Shown here in pieces: positions 54,016 through 63,872 of a stretch of 64,000 bases of DNA. The notes beneath the pieces are model-generated. The model saw only the letters and a list, made by a program, of their open reading frames with translations, made no database searches and was not told the origin of the DNA. The stretch spans positions 124,001 to 188,000 of the forward strand of contig NZ_JAAAPN010000008.1 in NCBI RefSeq assembly GCF_009909205.1, read 5' to 3'. The translations under genes and the position numbers were made by a program. Origin of the DNA: Aquabacterium fontiphilum (GTDB lineage: Bacteria; Pseudomonadota; Gammaproteobacteria; Burkholderiales; Burkholderiaceae_C). Position 1 is the first letter of the stretch, and each line of letters begins with the position of its first letter.

Positions 54016-54496
54016 GCGCAAGTCCTATCACGTGATGGACGCGACCGATCGCCCGCCGGTCGACGTGGCGGTGGGGGTGCTGGTCGAGCGCGATGCCGAT
54101 GGCCGCGAGGCGCGCTTCCTGCTCACCTCGCGCCCCGAAGGCAAGGTGTATGCAGGCTATTGGGAGTTCCCCGGCGGCAAGCTCGAAGCCGGTGAAACGG
54201 TGGAGCAGGCCTTGCGCCGCGAGCTGCACGAAGAGATCGGCATCACGATCGGCGCGGCCCACCCCTGGCAGGTCGAGCTGATGGACTATCCCCACGCGCG
54301 CGTGCGCCTGCACTTCTGCAAGGTCTACGACTGGACGGGCCAGTTCGAGATGAAGGAAGGCCAGCAGATGGCCTGGCAGGGCTTGCCCGTGGATGTGGTG
54401 CCGGTGCTGCCCGGTACCATCCCCGTGTTGCAATGGCTGGCGCAAGAGCGCGGCCATGTTGGCGCCACACACCGCGAGCCAGCCGAGCGCGCCTGA
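54008..54496 (+). CDS. mutT: NUDIX hydrolase, MutT-like
   Basis: This 162-residue enzyme has a complete Nudix box (GGKLEAGETVEQALRRELHEEIGI, summarised here: G...REL.EE.G) and the MutT-type FPGGK start and YPHARVRLHF strand. It likely hydrolyses 8-oxo-dGTP or a similar nucleotide, protecting from mutation. It is coupled to the DUF815 ATPase, a common pairing in betaproteobacteria. Confidence 0.87.
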   Translation: MTERKSYHVMDATDRPPVDVAVGVLVERDADGREARFLLTSRPEGKVYAGYWEFPGGKLEAGETVEQALRRELHEEIGITIGAAHPWQVELMDYPHARVRLHFCKVYDWTGQFEMKEGQQMAWQGLPVDVVPVLPGTIPVLQWLAQERGHVGATHREPAERA

Positions 54497-54523
54497 TCCT
54501 GTTCAACACCGAGGACGACACCC

Positions 54524-55402
54524 ATGAGCTACCAGACCCTGCGCACCCATGTTGATGCCGATGGCGTCATGCTGCTGACGCTGAACCGCCCTGATCAGCT
54601 CAATGCCTTCACGGTCGAGATGGCCAACGAACTGGTCGATGCCTTCACGCGCGCGAGCGACGACGATGCCGTGCGCGCCATCGTGGTGACGGGCGAGGGC
54701 AAGGCCTTCTGCGCGGGCATGGACCTCAGCGTGGGCGGCAATGTGTTCGGCCTGGACGAGAGCCAGCAGCCCACGATGCAGGACATGCGCGAGCGCCTGG
54801 ATGATCCGGCCATCCATGCCGGTGTGCGTGACACCGGCGGGCGCGTGGTGCTGAGCATCTTCAATTGCAAGAAGCCGGTCATTGGCGCCATCAACGGTGC
54901 GGCGGTGGGCATCGGCGCGACGATGACGCTGCCCATGGACATCCGCATCGCCTCCGAGAAGGCGCGCATCGGCTTCGTGTTCGGGCGCATCGGCATCGTC
55001 CCCGAGGCCTGCTCGAGCTGGTTCCTGCCCCGCATTGTCGGCATCTCGCAGGCGCTGGAGTGGACGTACATGGCCGACATCTTCGATGGCCATGAGGCCC
55101 AGCGCGGTGGGCTGGTCAAGTGTGTGGTGCCGCCCGAGCAACTGCTCGACGAGGCGATGAAGATCGCGCGTCGCATTGCGACCGAGCGCTCGGCCGTGGG
55201 CATCGCGCTCACGCGCCAGATGATGTACCGAAACGCAGCCCAGCCGCATCCGCTGGCTGCCCACCAGGTCGACTCGCTGGCCATGTTCTACACCAGCATC
55301 GGCGACGGCAAGGAAGGCGTACAGGCCTTTCTGGACAAGCGGCCGGCGCGCTTTGCGAGCAAGGCCTCCGAGATGCCGCCGTTCTACCCGTGGTGGGAAT
55401 GA
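54524..55402 (+). CDS. enoyl-CoA hydratase/crotonase family protein
   Basis: This 292-residue crotonase has AFCAGMDLSVGG and INGAAVGIGATMTLPMD oxyanion segments and a catalytic-loop glutamate in GIVPEACSSW. It is a longer variant than the one at 26130, with an insertion after residue 70. A GAGGACGAC site precedes the start. Physiological substrate unknown. A bidirectional terminator follows. Confidence 0.87.
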   Translation: MSYQTLRTHVDADGVMLLTLNRPDQLNAFTVEMANELVDAFTRASDDDAVRAIVVTGEGKAFCAGMDLSVGGNVFGLDESQQPTMQDMRERLDDPAIHAGVRDTGGRVVLSIFNCKKPVIGAINGAAVGIGATMTLPMDIRIASEKARIGFVFGRIGIVPEACSSWFLPRIVGISQALEWTYMADIFDGHEAQRGGLVKCVVPPEQLLDEAMKIARRIATERSAVGIALTRQMMYRNAAQPHPLAAHQVDSLAMFYTSIGDGKEGVQAFLDKRPARFASKASEMPPFYPWWE

Positions 55403-55421
55403 CCGGTTGACGGTCATGAAA

Positions 55422-55446
55422 AAAGGCCCGGGGTCACCGGGCCTTT
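55422..55446. terminator. bidirectional terminator
   Basis: A 10-bp stem AAAGGCCCGG / CCGGGCCTTT with a 5-nt loop sits between the crotonase and the convergent SWIB gene; an A-run before it gives a U-tract on the minus strand. Confidence 0.8.
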
Positions 55447-55496
55447 GAATGTGCGTGCTGCATGGACGGGCTCGTCAGCCCGCCATGCTGGCGGAC

Positions 55497-55811
55497 TCAG
55501 CTCAGCTGTTCGCTGATCAGCTTGGTCAGCTCGAACATCGTCACTTGCGGCTTCTTGAAGATGGGCTTGAGCTTGTCGTCTGCGTTGATGTTGCGCTTGT
55601 TCGCAGCGTCTTGCAGGTTGTGCTTCTTGATGTATTCCCAGACCTTCTTGGTCACCTCGGTGCGCGGCAGCGGCTTGTCACCGATGACGGCAGCCAGCGC
55701 GGGGCTGGGCGTCAGGGGCTTCAGGAACGCCGCGTTGGGGGTGCGCTTGGCGGGTGCCGCCTTCTTCGCTGCGGGTGCCTTGGTGGCTGCAGCCTTCTTC
55801 GCAGTTGCCAT
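55497..55811 (-). CDS. SWIB/MDM2-domain protein
   Basis: This 104-residue basic protein has a Lys/Ala-rich N-terminus (about 1-25, histone-H1-like) and a SWIB domain (LPRTEVTKKVWEYIKKHNLQ, then MFELTKLISEQL). Bacterial stand-alone SWIB proteins occur in many proteobacteria with unknown chromosomal role. The Lys/Ala tail suggests DNA contact. Confidence 0.88.
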   Translation of the reverse strand: MATAKKAAATKAPAAKKAAPAKRTPNAAFLKPLTPSPALAAVIGDKPLPRTEVTKKVWEYIKKHNLQDAANKRNINADDKLKPIFKKPQVTMFELTKLISEQLS

Positions 55812-56123
55812 GTGAATTCACTCCATCGATGAGTCAGATCTGATGCGGGCCCGGGCGCTGGCTCGATCGCGAGCGTTCCTCAGGGACGTGCGTGGAGATG
55901 GTACTGCTTTCTCCGCGCAAAACCAGCCCGGATGAGCCGCTGTGGCCCTTGCACATCAGGATTTTTTGTGCTGAAACACGAACTGCACCCGCTTGGGGCA
56001 CAGGATGATCCCTTTGGCGCAGGCACAGGGCGTGCCCGATGGGCCCACCGGGTGTGTGCAAGCTTGTGACGTTTGGTGTCCAATCGCTGCCTGTATGTGA
56101 CTGCATGAGAGATGGAGCGATCG
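55812..56123. other. 312-bp intergenic region with no recognised feature
   Basis: This gap separates the divergent SWIB and oxidoreductase genes and must hold both promoters, but no clear sigma70 pair, operator or RNA structure was recognised in it. Confidence 0.6.
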
Positions 56124-57392
56124 ATGACCCCTCAAGCCGTGCTGGCCCAGCCCTTCACCCTGCCCAATGGCGTGGTGGTGAAGAATCGCCTGTTCAAGTC
56201 TGCCATGAGCGAGGCGCTCGGCACCCGCGCGGGTGCCGCGACACCGGAGCTTGCCACGCTGTATGGCGCATGGGCCCATGGCGGCATCGGGCTGTGCGTC
56301 ACTGGCAACGTGATGATCGACCGGCGTGCATTGGGCGAGCCCGGCAACGTGGTGATCGAGAGCGATGCCCATCTGGCCGAGCTGACAGCGTGGGCCCAGG
56401 CTGCGACCCGCAACGGCACGCAATGCTGGGTGCAGCTCAACCACCCTGGCAAACAGGCGCCCAAGGGGCTGAACAAGGAGAACGTGTCGCCCTCGGCCGT
56501 GCCCTTCCGACCCGAAATGCAGGCCTTCTTTCCGACCCCGCGCGAGCTGACCGATGCCGAGGTGCGCGACATCATCGCGCGCTTCGGCCGCGCCGCTGGC
56601 ATCGTCAAGCAGGCCGGCTTCACGGGGGTGCAGATTCATGGCGCGCACGGCTATCTGGTCAGCCAGTTCCTGTCGCCGCATCACAACCGCCGCACCGACG
56701 ACTGGGGCGGCACGCCCGAAAAGCGCCGCCACTTCGTGCTGGCTGTGCTCAAGGCCATGCGCGAGGCGGTGGGGCCGAGTTTTCCCATCGGCATCAAGCT
56801 CAACTCGGCCGATTTTCAGCGTGGCGGCTTCACCGAAGAAGAGTCGCTGGACACCATCCGCGCGCTGGCCGATGCCGGCATCGACCTCATCGAGATTTCA
56901 GGCGGCACCTATGAAGCGCCCGCGATGACCGGCGTCAAAGCCAAAAGCAAGGGCGAGCCGGTCAAGGACAGCACGCGACAGCGCGAGGCCTATTTCCTCG
57001 CCTTTGCAGAGAAGGCACGCCAGGCCGTCAAGGTGCCGCTGGTGGTGACCGGCGGCTTCCGCTCGCTCGAAGGCATGGCCGAAGCCATCACCAGCGGTGC
57101 GGTGGACTTCGTCGGCATCGCGCGCTCGCTGGCGCTCGAGCCCGATCTGCCGCGCCGGCTGCTGGCGGGGCAGCAGCCCGTCCACACCGTGCGCCCGATC
57201 AAGACCGGCATCGGCTTCATCGACAAGATGGGCCTGATGGAGGTGACCTGGTACACCGGTCAGCTCAAGCGCATCGGCAAGGGCGAGACGCCCAAGCCCA
57301 ATGAATCGGCGCTGTGGGTGTTCATGAAGTTCATGGGCAAGCAGATGGGGTTGGGCCGCAAGAAGAAGCCCACGCGCCTGCGCGCCAGCTGA
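56124..57392 (+). CDS. NADH:flavin oxidoreductase (old yellow enzyme family)
   Basis: This 422-residue FMN enzyme has the OYE barrel: NRLFKSAMSEALG, WVQLNHPGKQAP, GVQIHGAHGYLVSQFLSP (catalytic His pair), and DFVGIARSLALEPDLP. It reduces activated alkenes or related xenobiotics using NAD(P)H. The ATG at 56124 has GGAG upstream; ATG 56112 would add four residues. The C-terminal 40 residues are basic. Physiological substrate unknown. Confidence 0.87.
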   Translation: MTPQAVLAQPFTLPNGVVVKNRLFKSAMSEALGTRAGAATPELATLYGAWAHGGIGLCVTGNVMIDRRALGEPGNVVIESDAHLAELTAWAQAATRNGTQCWVQLNHPGKQAPKGLNKENVSPSAVPFRPEMQAFFPTPRELTDAEVRDIIARFGRAAGIVKQAGFTGVQIHGAHGYLVSQFLSPHHNRRTDDWGGTPEKRRHFVLAVLKAMREAVGPSFPIGIKLNSADFQRGGFTEEESLDTIRALADAGIDLIEISGGTYEAPAMTGVKAKSKGEPVKDSTRQREAYFLAFAEKARQAVKVPLVVTGGFRSLEGMAEAITSGAVDFVGIARSLALEPDLPRRLLAGQQPVHTVRPIKTGIGFIDKMGLMEVTWYTGQLKRIGKGETPKPNESALWVFMKFMGKQMGLGRKKKPTRLRAS

Positions 57393-57421
57393 GGCGCAGG
57401 GCGCTGGCTACTGGGCGCAGC

Positions 57422-58540
57422 TCAAGGCCGCGTGGGCGCGGCCACCAGGTGCTGCTGGCCGATCTCGTCGAGCGTGCGGCAGCCACACAGCGCCATCGCG
57501 ATCTCGAACTCGTCACGCAGCAGCCGGATCACGTGGGCCACACCCATGGCCCCCGCCACGGTCAGGCCGTGCATGTAAGGCCGCCCGATCAGCACGGCAT
57601 GGGCCCCCAGGGCCAGGGCCTTGAAGACGTCGGTGCCACGGCGAATGCCGCCATCGACGAGCACGGGCCAGTCGGCCCCCACTGCATCCACCACACGCGG
57701 CAAGGCCCAGGCCGTGGACACCGCCGTGTCGAGCGTGCGCCCGCCATGGTTGGACACGATCACGCCAGCCAAGCCCATGGCCTGGGCCTGGCGGGCATCG
57801 TCGGGATGCAGCACGCCCTTGAGCACAATGGGCAGACGGGTGATGCCTTGCAGCCAGGCGATGTCGTCCCAGCTGGGCGCGTGGTGCAGCAGGCCGTCGA
57901 ACAGCGCGCTCTGGTCTGGCCGGGTTACGGGCTGTACGGGGGGGCGCCAGGACTGAAGGTTGACCGCCGTGATGCCCGAAGGCGCAGCGGTGCCGGCGCG
58001 GCGTTCCCGGTCGCGAACGCCGCTGCAAGGGGCGTCCACCGTCAACACCAGGGCCTCATAGCCCGCGGCTTCGATGCGACGCACGAACTCGATGGTGAAG
58101 CCGCGATCATGTGGCAGGTAGAGTTGCATCCACATCGGCCCACGGCCGGCATCGTCGCGTATGGCGCGGGCCACATCTTCCAGCGGTGTGCTGGCCTGGG
58201 TGCTCAGTACCAGCCCCGCTTGCTGCGCACTGGCCGCGCAGGCCACGCCGATCTCGCCGTCGGGATGGGCAATGCGCTGCAGCGCCACGGGCGCCAGCAG
58301 GATGGGATGGGCCAGCTCGCGGCCCAGCAGCGTGCGCCGTGTGTGGCCCCCTGCCAGCGGGCGCATCACGCGTGGCCACAGCTGCCAGTCTGACCAGGCC
58401 CGCGTATTGGCGTGGACGGTGAACTCGTCGGCCGCGCCGCCATCAAGCCAGGCCCAGGCGGCCTCGGACAGCAAGGCGCGTGCATGGCGTTCGTGATCGG
58501 CCAGGCTCACCACATCGGGCGGAAGGGCGCGCGCGCTCAC
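57422..58540 (-). CDS. FMN-dependent alpha-hydroxy-acid oxidase/dehydrogenase
   Basis: This 372-residue enzyme of the lactate/glycolate oxidase family oxidises 2-hydroxy acids. Motifs are [37 protein letters not shown] and SNHGGRTLD (active-site His), then [18 protein letters not shown] and GRPYMHGL. I set the start at GTG 58540, whose GTGA overlaps the stop of the upstream dioxygenase; no ATG gives a sensible N-terminus. It is thus the third gene of the iron-uptake operon, an unexpected place for this enzyme. Confidence 0.85.
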   Translation of the reverse strand: MSARALPPDVVSLADHERHARALLSEAAWAWLDGGAADEFTVHANTRAWSDWQLWPRVMRPLAGGHTRRTLLGRELAHPILLAPVALQRIAHPDGEIGVACAASAQQAGLVLSTQASTPLEDVARAIRDDAGRGPMWMQLYLPHDRGFTIEFVRRIEAAGYEALVLTVDAPCSGVRDRERRAGTAAPSGITAVNLQSWRPPVQPVTRPDQSALFDGLLHHAPSWDDIAWLQGITRLPIVLKGVLHPDDARQAQAMGLAGVIVSNHGGRTLDTAVSTAWALPRVVDAVGADWPVLVDGGIRRGTDVFKALALGAHAVLIGRPYMHGLTVAGAMGVAHVIRLLRDEFEIAMALCGCRTLDEIGQQHLVAAPTRP

Positions 58541-59217
58541 ACCTCGGCCCACATGCGCAACAGGTTGTGATACGTGCCGGTCAGGCCCACGGTGACAGCG
58601 GATTCGCCCTGCTGACGCAGCCGCAGCAGGTTCATGTCCAGATCGAACAGCAGGCGGCGTTGCTCGTCGCTGCGCACCATGCTCTGAACCCAGAAGAAGC
58701 AACTGACGCGGGCGCCGCGCGTAACCGGCTCGACGCGGTGCACGCTGGTACTTGGGTAGAGCACCATGTGCCCGGCAGGTAGCTTGACGCGCTGCGTGCC
58801 ATAGGTGTCCTGGATGACGAGTTCGCCGCCCTCATAGTCCGCCGGGTCGGTCAGGAAGAGGGTGCAGCTCACATCGGATCGCACCTTGTCGCCCGTGCGG
58901 GCGGTGTGCATCACGGCGCCATCGACATGGTCGCCATAGGTATTGGTGTCGCCGCTGTAGCGATTGAACTGCGGCGGGAAGATTCGGTTCGGCAGGGCTG
59001 CCGAGAAGAACAGCGCGCTGCGCTGCAAGGCCTGCAGCACCTGCTCCTGCGCAGCCTGGGCGGCGTCGGAGTCGGTGCGCAGTTGCTCGTTCTGCTTGGC
59101 GTGGATCGCCTGCCCCCCCGCCGTGGCGCGGCCGTCTCGCCAGACGCCCTGGTCCAGCAGGGTGCGCACGTTGCGCACGTCGTCGAGGCTCAGGACATCT
59201 GGAATGGACAGCAGCAT
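58537..59217 (-). CDS. PiuC/YbiX-type Fe(II)/2-oxoglutarate hydroxylase
   Basis: This 226-residue PKHD-type dioxygenase matches PiuC, which commonly accompanies TonB-dependent siderophore receptors. The iron triad is H97-x-D99 (YGDHVDG) and H160 (STSVHRVEP), with R170 for 2-oxoglutarate. Its reaction is unknown. It lies 19 bp after the receptor gene and is coupled to the next enzyme. Expression is expected to be iron-repressed with the receptor. Confidence 0.9.
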   Translation of the reverse strand: MLLSIPDVLSLDDVRNVRTLLDQGVWRDGRATAGGQAIHAKQNEQLRTDSDAAQAAQEQVLQALQRSALFFSAALPNRIFPPQFNRYSGDTNTYGDHVDGAVMHTARTGDKVRSDVSCTLFLTDPADYEGGELVIQDTYGTQRVKLPAGHMVLYPSTSVHRVEPVTRGARVSCFFWVQSMVRSDEQRRLLFDLDMNLLRLRQQGESAVTVGLTGTYHNLLRMWAEV

Positions 59218-59236
59218 GGTGGCGTGGGGGACAGGT

Positions 59237-61579
59237 TCAGAACATCACCTTCAGGCTGGCCGTGATGGTACGCGGGGCGCCCGGCGTGTAGAAGCCGGTG
59301 TACAGCCCGTCCGCATAGCGACGGTTGGTCACGTTGGCGGCATTGAGCTTGAACTTCACGTCCTCGCTGATGCTGTACTCCGTCATCAGGTCGAAGGTGG
59401 TGAAGCCATCCACCGTGATGGTGCGGTTGTTCTGTGGGCTCTGCTCGCTGCGGTGGTTCACGCCGCCACCGACACGCCATTTCGGCGTGAGCTGGTAGGT
59501 GGTCCACAGGCTGGCGCTGTGCTTGGGCGTCAGGCCGGGGCGGTTGCCCTTGCGCTGCGCGTTACCCGTGGTCACGTTGCTCTCGTCAATGCGGGCCACG
59601 GGGATCCATGTGTAGGAGAGGAAGGCATCCCACCCCGTCGTGATGCGCCCAGCGATGTCCACATCCAGACCCTTGGCGTGCCGCTTGCCCGACAGCAGTT
59701 GCTGCGTGGCGGCGCTGTCGGGATCGGTGTTGCGCTCGTTGTACTTCTCTGTGCGGAACAGCGAGGCGCTCACCGACAGGTTGTTGTTGAACAGATCGAG
59801 CTTGGTGCCGATTTCGATGTTGCGGCTTTTCTCTGCCGGCGTGCGCGCGTCCTTGATGTTGGGGCCGGCCGGCGAGAACTGGTAGGTATCGCCCGAGGTG
59901 TTGAACGAACTGCCCCCGGCGACATGGAACGATGCCCACTCGGTGGGCTGGAAAATCGCGCCAAGGCGATGGCTGGTCAGCCATTCCACCATGTTGAAGC
60001 GCACGCCAGCGGCCGTCTCGTACTCGCCATGGAAGCGGTCACGGCGCAGGCCGGCAAGGACCTTCACCTCGGGCGTGATCTCCAGCAGGTTCTGGCCATA
60101 CACGGCGAAGGTGCTGGCTTCGAAGGTGTTGAACGGGATGTTGGTGCGGGTGTCGACAATCGAGGCACCGTCGTTGGGTGTGCCGATCGTGGTGGGCGGA
60201 CGGGCCGGGCCCGCGATGTTGTTGTTGCGCTTGGCGTCTTCCTTGACGTAGTCCACGCCCGCGATGACGTTGTGGCGCATGCCCAGGGCGGTGAAGGTCT
60301 TCGTGAAGTCGCTCTGTGCGATGGTCACGTCGGTTTCGGCAATGCGGCCCTTGCCGGTGCGGTTCAGCACGGTGCTGTCATTGACCTGATCGGGGCGGGT
60401 GATCGGGCTCGTCACCGTGGGGCAGTTGGCGTTGGGCACGCCCTGGTTGTTGGGGCCACACAGGCTGATCACGGTGGCCCACAGATTGCGCTCGTAGGTG
60501 CCGTGCCGCACGGTGGTCTTGATCTGGCCGCCACCATGAAGGCGGTGGGTGTGGCTGATGGTGCCGTAGGTGGCCGTGCCCTTGTTGTAGTCGCTCTTGA
60601 GCCCGTAGAAGGCGTCGTTGTCCATGAACAGCACCGCCTTGCCGTCGATGCTGAACCAGCGGTGGTTGTAGATGGGGTTGTTGTCGTAGTCCAGGTAGAA
60701 AGCGCTGACGGCGAACTCGTTGACTTCGCCAATGCCCCAGCGGAAGCTGGGAGCGACGCCCCGCTTGGAGATGGTCACGCCGTCGTTGTCGGCTTCCTGC
60801 GCCATCACATTGAGGCGGAAGGCCGATGCGTCACCCGTCTTGAAGTTGAAGTCGCCGGTGACGCGCACATTGTCACCAGTGCCGATGGACACATCCACCT
60901 CATGCTGCGTCATCAGGAACGGGCTCTTGCTGACCTGGTTGACCACGCCCCCGGTGGAGCCGCGACCAAACAGCATCGAGGCCGAGCCTTTGAGCACCTC
61001 CACGCGCTCGTGGTTGAAGGTGTCGCGCTCGTACAGCGAGGGGTCGCGCAGCCCGTCGACGTAGATGTCGCCCGCCTGACTCAGCGAGAAGCCGCGCAGG
61101 CGCACATCCTCTTCGCCCGTCTCACCAGCGAGGAAGCTGATGCCGCCCGTGGCACGCAGCACATCCTTGAAGTCATCGAGGTTGCGGTCGTCCATGAGCT
61201 TTTCTGTGACCACGGTGATGGACTGGGGGATGTCACGCAGGGCCTGCTTGCCTTTGCCAATGTTGGTGGTCACAGCCTGGTAGCTGGTCTTGGCTTCCGG
61301 GCGTTGGGCTTCGCTCTTGGCCTTGACCGACACAGCCGGCAGCGTCCGCACGGCGTCGGCCGTGCCCTGGGCGGCTGGCGCGGTGGTTTCGGTGGCGGGC
61401 GCGGTGGTCTGGGCAGCGGCCTGGGCGTGGACGGCCGGGGCAATCAGGCTCAAGCTCAGGCCGGCGGCCAGTGCGCCGAGCGACACCAGCGGGGCGGCTG
61501 CCGCAGAGGCAGACGAGGCAAACGGAGAGGGCAAGGCAGACGAATTGTCTGCCGCGAGGACGCGACGATCTTGGGTCAT
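59237..61579 (-). CDS. TonB-dependent siderophore receptor (Fiu/PiuA-like)
   Basis: This 780-residue outer-membrane receptor has a long signal region (cut near VHAQ, about 53), a plug domain ([45 protein letters not shown]) and a beta-barrel ending in phenylalanine (ASLKVMF). It imports ferric catecholate-type siderophores by analogy with Fiu. The start at 61579 fits the signal sequence. A Fur box covers its promoter. It leads an operon with piuC and an alpha-hydroxy-acid oxidase. Confidence 0.9.
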   Translation of the reverse strand: MTQDRRVLAADNSSALPSPFASSASAAAAPLVSLGALAAGLSLSLIAPAVHAQAAAQTTAPATETTAPAAQGTADAVRTLPAVSVKAKSEAQRPEAKTSYQAVTTNIGKGKQALRDIPQSITVVTEKLMDDRNLDDFKDVLRATGGISFLAGETGEEDVRLRGFSLSQAGDIYVDGLRDPSLYERDTFNHERVEVLKGSASMLFGRGSTGGVVNQVSKSPFLMTQHEVDVSIGTGDNVRVTGDFNFKTGDASAFRLNVMAQEADNDGVTISKRGVAPSFRWGIGEVNEFAVSAFYLDYDNNPIYNHRWFSIDGKAVLFMDNDAFYGLKSDYNKGTATYGTISHTHRLHGGGQIKTTVRHGTYERNLWATVISLCGPNNQGVPNANCPTVTSPITRPDQVNDSTVLNRTGKGRIAETDVTIAQSDFTKTFTALGMRHNVIAGVDYVKEDAKRNNNIAGPARPPTTIGTPNDGASIVDTRTNIPFNTFEASTFAVYGQNLLEITPEVKVLAGLRRDRFHGEYETAAGVRFNMVEWLTSHRLGAIFQPTEWASFHVAGGSSFNTSGDTYQFSPAGPNIKDARTPAEKSRNIEIGTKLDLFNNNLSVSASLFRTEKYNERNTDPDSAATQQLLSGKRHAKGLDVDIAGRITTGWDAFLSYTWIPVARIDESNVTTGNAQRKGNRPGLTPKHSASLWTTYQLTPKWRVGGGVNHRSEQSPQNNRTITVDGFTTFDLMTEYSISEDVKFKLNAANVTNRRYADGLYTGFYTPGAPRTITASLKVMF

Positions 61580-61715
61580 GACAGCAAAGCCACGGCCGTC
61601 CCTGTGGCGGTGGACCGCAGGCGTGCCGTTTTCAAGGTTGGGAAATGGGCGGAGCCGCATCAGGCGGCTGGCCTGGCTGGCTGTCGACTCGGGGGCGATG
61701 GCTGGCTGGCGATTC

Positions 61716-61748
61716 GTTAATGATAACGATTCTTATTGCCAATGTGAA
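61716..61748 (-). promoter_or_regulatory. receptor promoter with Fur box
   Basis: On the minus strand, -35 TTCACA (61748-61743), a 17-bp spacer and -10 TATCAT (61725-61720) form a good promoter. The Fur-like box GTTAATGATAACGATTCTT (61716-61734, 14 of 19 bases of the classical consensus) overlaps the -10. Iron repression of the receptor operon is expected. The leader is about 134 nt. Confidence 0.75.
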
Positions 61749-61778
61749 GCAGTGTGTCGCGATTCAGCACATCCAGCG

Positions 61779-61911
61779 AAAAAGTGCGTTTGTCGCAGCC
61801 TCGTCACCCACCGGCCTTATCCCCACGATCGGACGGCAGATTCCCCACGTTGACATCGACGGCATGGTGTCCTGGCGACATCGTCTCGACGAGGCTTGAT
61901 GCGACAAACGC
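61779..61911 (-). ncRNA. candidate Fur-regulated small RNA
   Basis: Predicted from structure. A transcript starting near 61911 would begin GCGTTTGTCGC and, after a 4-nt bulge, AGCCTCGTC (to 61888). Both segments are complementary to 61805-61786 (GACGAGGCT then GCGACAAACGC), giving a 20-bp stem that closes the molecule. Two bases later comes a U5 tract (61783-61779). The 82-nt loop has two CGTGGGGA copies (61849-61842, 61827-61820), possible pairing seeds. Alternatives: a miniature inverted-repeat element (no flanking target duplication seen) or an upstream leader of the receptor operon. Confidence 0.55.
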
Positions 61912-61917
61912 GATTCG

Positions 61918-61946
61918 ATGTTAACGCGAATGATTCGCAAATGCAA
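61918..61946 (-). promoter_or_regulatory. second promoter with Fur box in the spacer
   Basis: On the minus strand, -35 TTGCAT (61946-61941), a 17-bp spacer and -10 TAACAT (61923-61918) form a good promoter. The spacer holds a 7-1-7 inverted repeat TGCGAAT-C-ATTCGCG (61939-61925), a Fur-box form. The predicted start, near 61911, falls at the first base of the small-RNA stem. Confidence 0.65.
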
Positions 61947-61976
61947 GTCGAGAGGTGTAACACCCTGCAGCGCAAA

Positions 61977-63872
61977 TCATCCCCAGCCCAAGGCCTGCGC
62001 CGTCCGGTAGGTCGCGAAGGCCGCCAGATAGGCCAGCGCGAACAGGTAGCTGCCGGCGACCAGGGCCATCTTCCAGCCGCCCGTTTCGCGCTTGATGGCG
62101 GCCAGCGTGCTCAGGCACATGGGCGCGAACACGTACCAGGCGAGCAGCGACAGGGCAGTGGGCAGGCTCCAGCCGTGCTGCAGGATGGGAATCAGCGCGT
62201 CGGTGGCGTCGTCCGTGACGCCCGACAGCGCGTACACCGTGCCCAGCGCGCTCACGGCCACCTCGCGGGCGGCCAGACCCGGCACCAGCGCGATGCTGAT
62301 CTGCCAGTTGAACCCGATGGGCTCGAACACCACGGCCAACGCGCGACCCAACATGCCGGCGAGGCTGTACTCGATCGCGGGCCCGGTGGCGCCATCGGGT
62401 GGCACCGGGAAGCTGGAGAGGAACCACAGCGCCACGGTCAGCGTCAGGATGATGCCGCCCACGCGCCGCAGAAAGATCTTCACGCGTTGCCACAGGCCAA
62501 TGGCGATGTTGCGTGGGCTAGGCCAGTGGTAGCTGGGCAACTCCATCATCAGGCTGCGCACCTGGCTGCGCGAGGTGAACTGCTTGAGCACCCAGGCCAC
62601 GCCCATCGCACTGATGATGCCCGCCAAGTACAGGCCAAACAGCACCACCCCTTGCAGCGACAGCCCGCCGGCAAGCTCACGGGCCGGCACGAAAGCCCCG
62701 ATCAGCAGGGCGTAGACCGGCAGGCGGGCCGAGCACGTCATCAGCGGCGCAATGAGGATGGTGACCAGACGGTCGCGCGGGTTGGCGATGGTGCGCGCGG
62801 CCATGATGCCCGGGATGGCGCAGGCAAAGCTGGAGAGCAGCGGGATGAACGATCGGCCCGACAAGCCCACGCTGCCCATGATGCGGTCGAGCAGAAAGGC
62901 CGCGCGCGGCAGATAGCCCGACTCTTCGAGCATCAGGATGAAGAAGAACAGGATGACGATCTGCGGCAGGAAGACGACCACGCCGCCCAGGCCGGCGATC
63001 AGGCCATCGACCACCAGGCTGCGCAGCCAACCGTCGGGCAGCCGTTCGCCCAGGCCTTCGCCCACCCAGGTGGTGGCGGCTTCGATCCAGCCCATGGGGG
63101 CTTCGGCCCAGGCAAAGACCGCCTGAAACACCAGGAACAGAATCGCCGCCAGCAACAAGGGGCCCACAACGGGATGGAGCACCACGCGGTCGATCCGGTC
63201 GCTCACCAGGTGGGGGACGGCGGTGTCCAGACCCATGCGCTGCAGGATGCCGCGCACGGCCTCGTGGTCGCCGCGTGGATCGGTTTCGGGCATGGGTTGC
63301 GCAGGCGCGCTAGCCGCTGAGGCATCCCGCCCCCAGATGACAGAGTCATCGAGCAACTGCCTGAGCGCCTCGGCCCCGTGCGACTGGATGGCCACCGTGC
63401 TGACCACGGGCAGGCCCAGCTCGCGGCTGAGCGCAGCCGGCTCCACAGCCAGCCCGCGGCGCTTGGCCAGATCGACCATGTTGAGCGCCACGATGCAAGG
63501 CAGGCCCAGCCGCTTGACCGCCAACACCAAGCGCAGGTTGCGCCGCAGGTGGGTGGCATCGACCACGCAGACCACCAGGTCCGGGCGCTTCTCGCCCTGC
63601 GCGCGCCCCTGCAGCACATTGACGGTGACCGACTCATCCAGTGAGCGCGGGTGCAGACTGTAGGCGCCGGGCAAGTCCAGCAGGCGCAGCGTCTTGCCGG
63701 CGGGTGTGATCAGCCGGCCCTCCTTGCGCTCGACCGTCACACCTGCGTAGTTGGCCACTTTCTGATGGCTGCCCGTGAGCCGGTTGAACAGGGCCGTCTT
63801 GCCGCAATTCGGGTTGCCAACGAGGGCGACCAGCGGGCCTCCCCGGTGAACGTGGACGACGGCTTCCTTCAT
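61977..63872 (-). CDS. feoB: ferrous iron transporter FeoB
   Basis: This 631-residue inner-membrane Fe(II) transporter has an N-terminal G-protein domain (G1 GNPNCGKT at 19-26, DLPGAYSLH, ALNMVDLAK) and a C-terminal membrane domain with two Gate regions (FACAIPGIMAAR, TCSARLPVY). It is shorter than the E. coli protein but normal for betaproteobacteria. The start overlaps the feoA stop (ATGA). No feoC follows. Confidence 0.93.
   Translation of the reverse strand: MKEAVVHVHRGGPLVALVGNPNCGKTALFNRLTGSHQKVANYAGVTVERKEGRLITPAGKTLRLLDLPGAYSLHPRSLDESVTVNVLQGRAQGEKRPDLVVCVVDATHLRRNLRLVLAVKRLGLPCIVALNMVDLAKRRGLAVEPAALSRELGLPVVSTVAIQSHGAEALRQLLDDSVIWGRDASAASAPAQPMPETDPRGDHEAVRGILQRMGLDTAVPHLVSDRIDRVVLHPVVGPLLLAAILFLVFQAVFAWAEAPMGWIEAATTWVGEGLGERLPDGWLRSLVVDGLIAGLGGVVVFLPQIVILFFFILMLEESGYLPRAAFLLDRIMGSVGLSGRSFIPLLSSFACAIPGIMAARTIANPRDRLVTILIAPLMTCSARLPVYALLIGAFVPARELAGGLSLQGVVLFGLYLAGIISAMGVAWVLKQFTSRSQVRSLMMELPSYHWPSPRNIAIGLWQRVKIFLRRVGGIILTLTVALWFLSSFPVPPDGATGPAIEYSLAGMLGRALAVVFEPIGFNWQISIALVPGLAAREVAVSALGTVYALSGVTDDATDALIPILQHGWSLPTALSLLAWYVFAPMCLSTLAAIKRETGGWKMALVAGSYLFALAYLAAFATYRTAQALGWG

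Noticed and set aside
61786..61911. Miniature inverted-repeat transposable element
   Set aside because: The 20-bp inverted ends would fit, but no target-site duplication is visible and the promoter, Fur box and U-tract fit a small RNA better. Kept as the main alternative.
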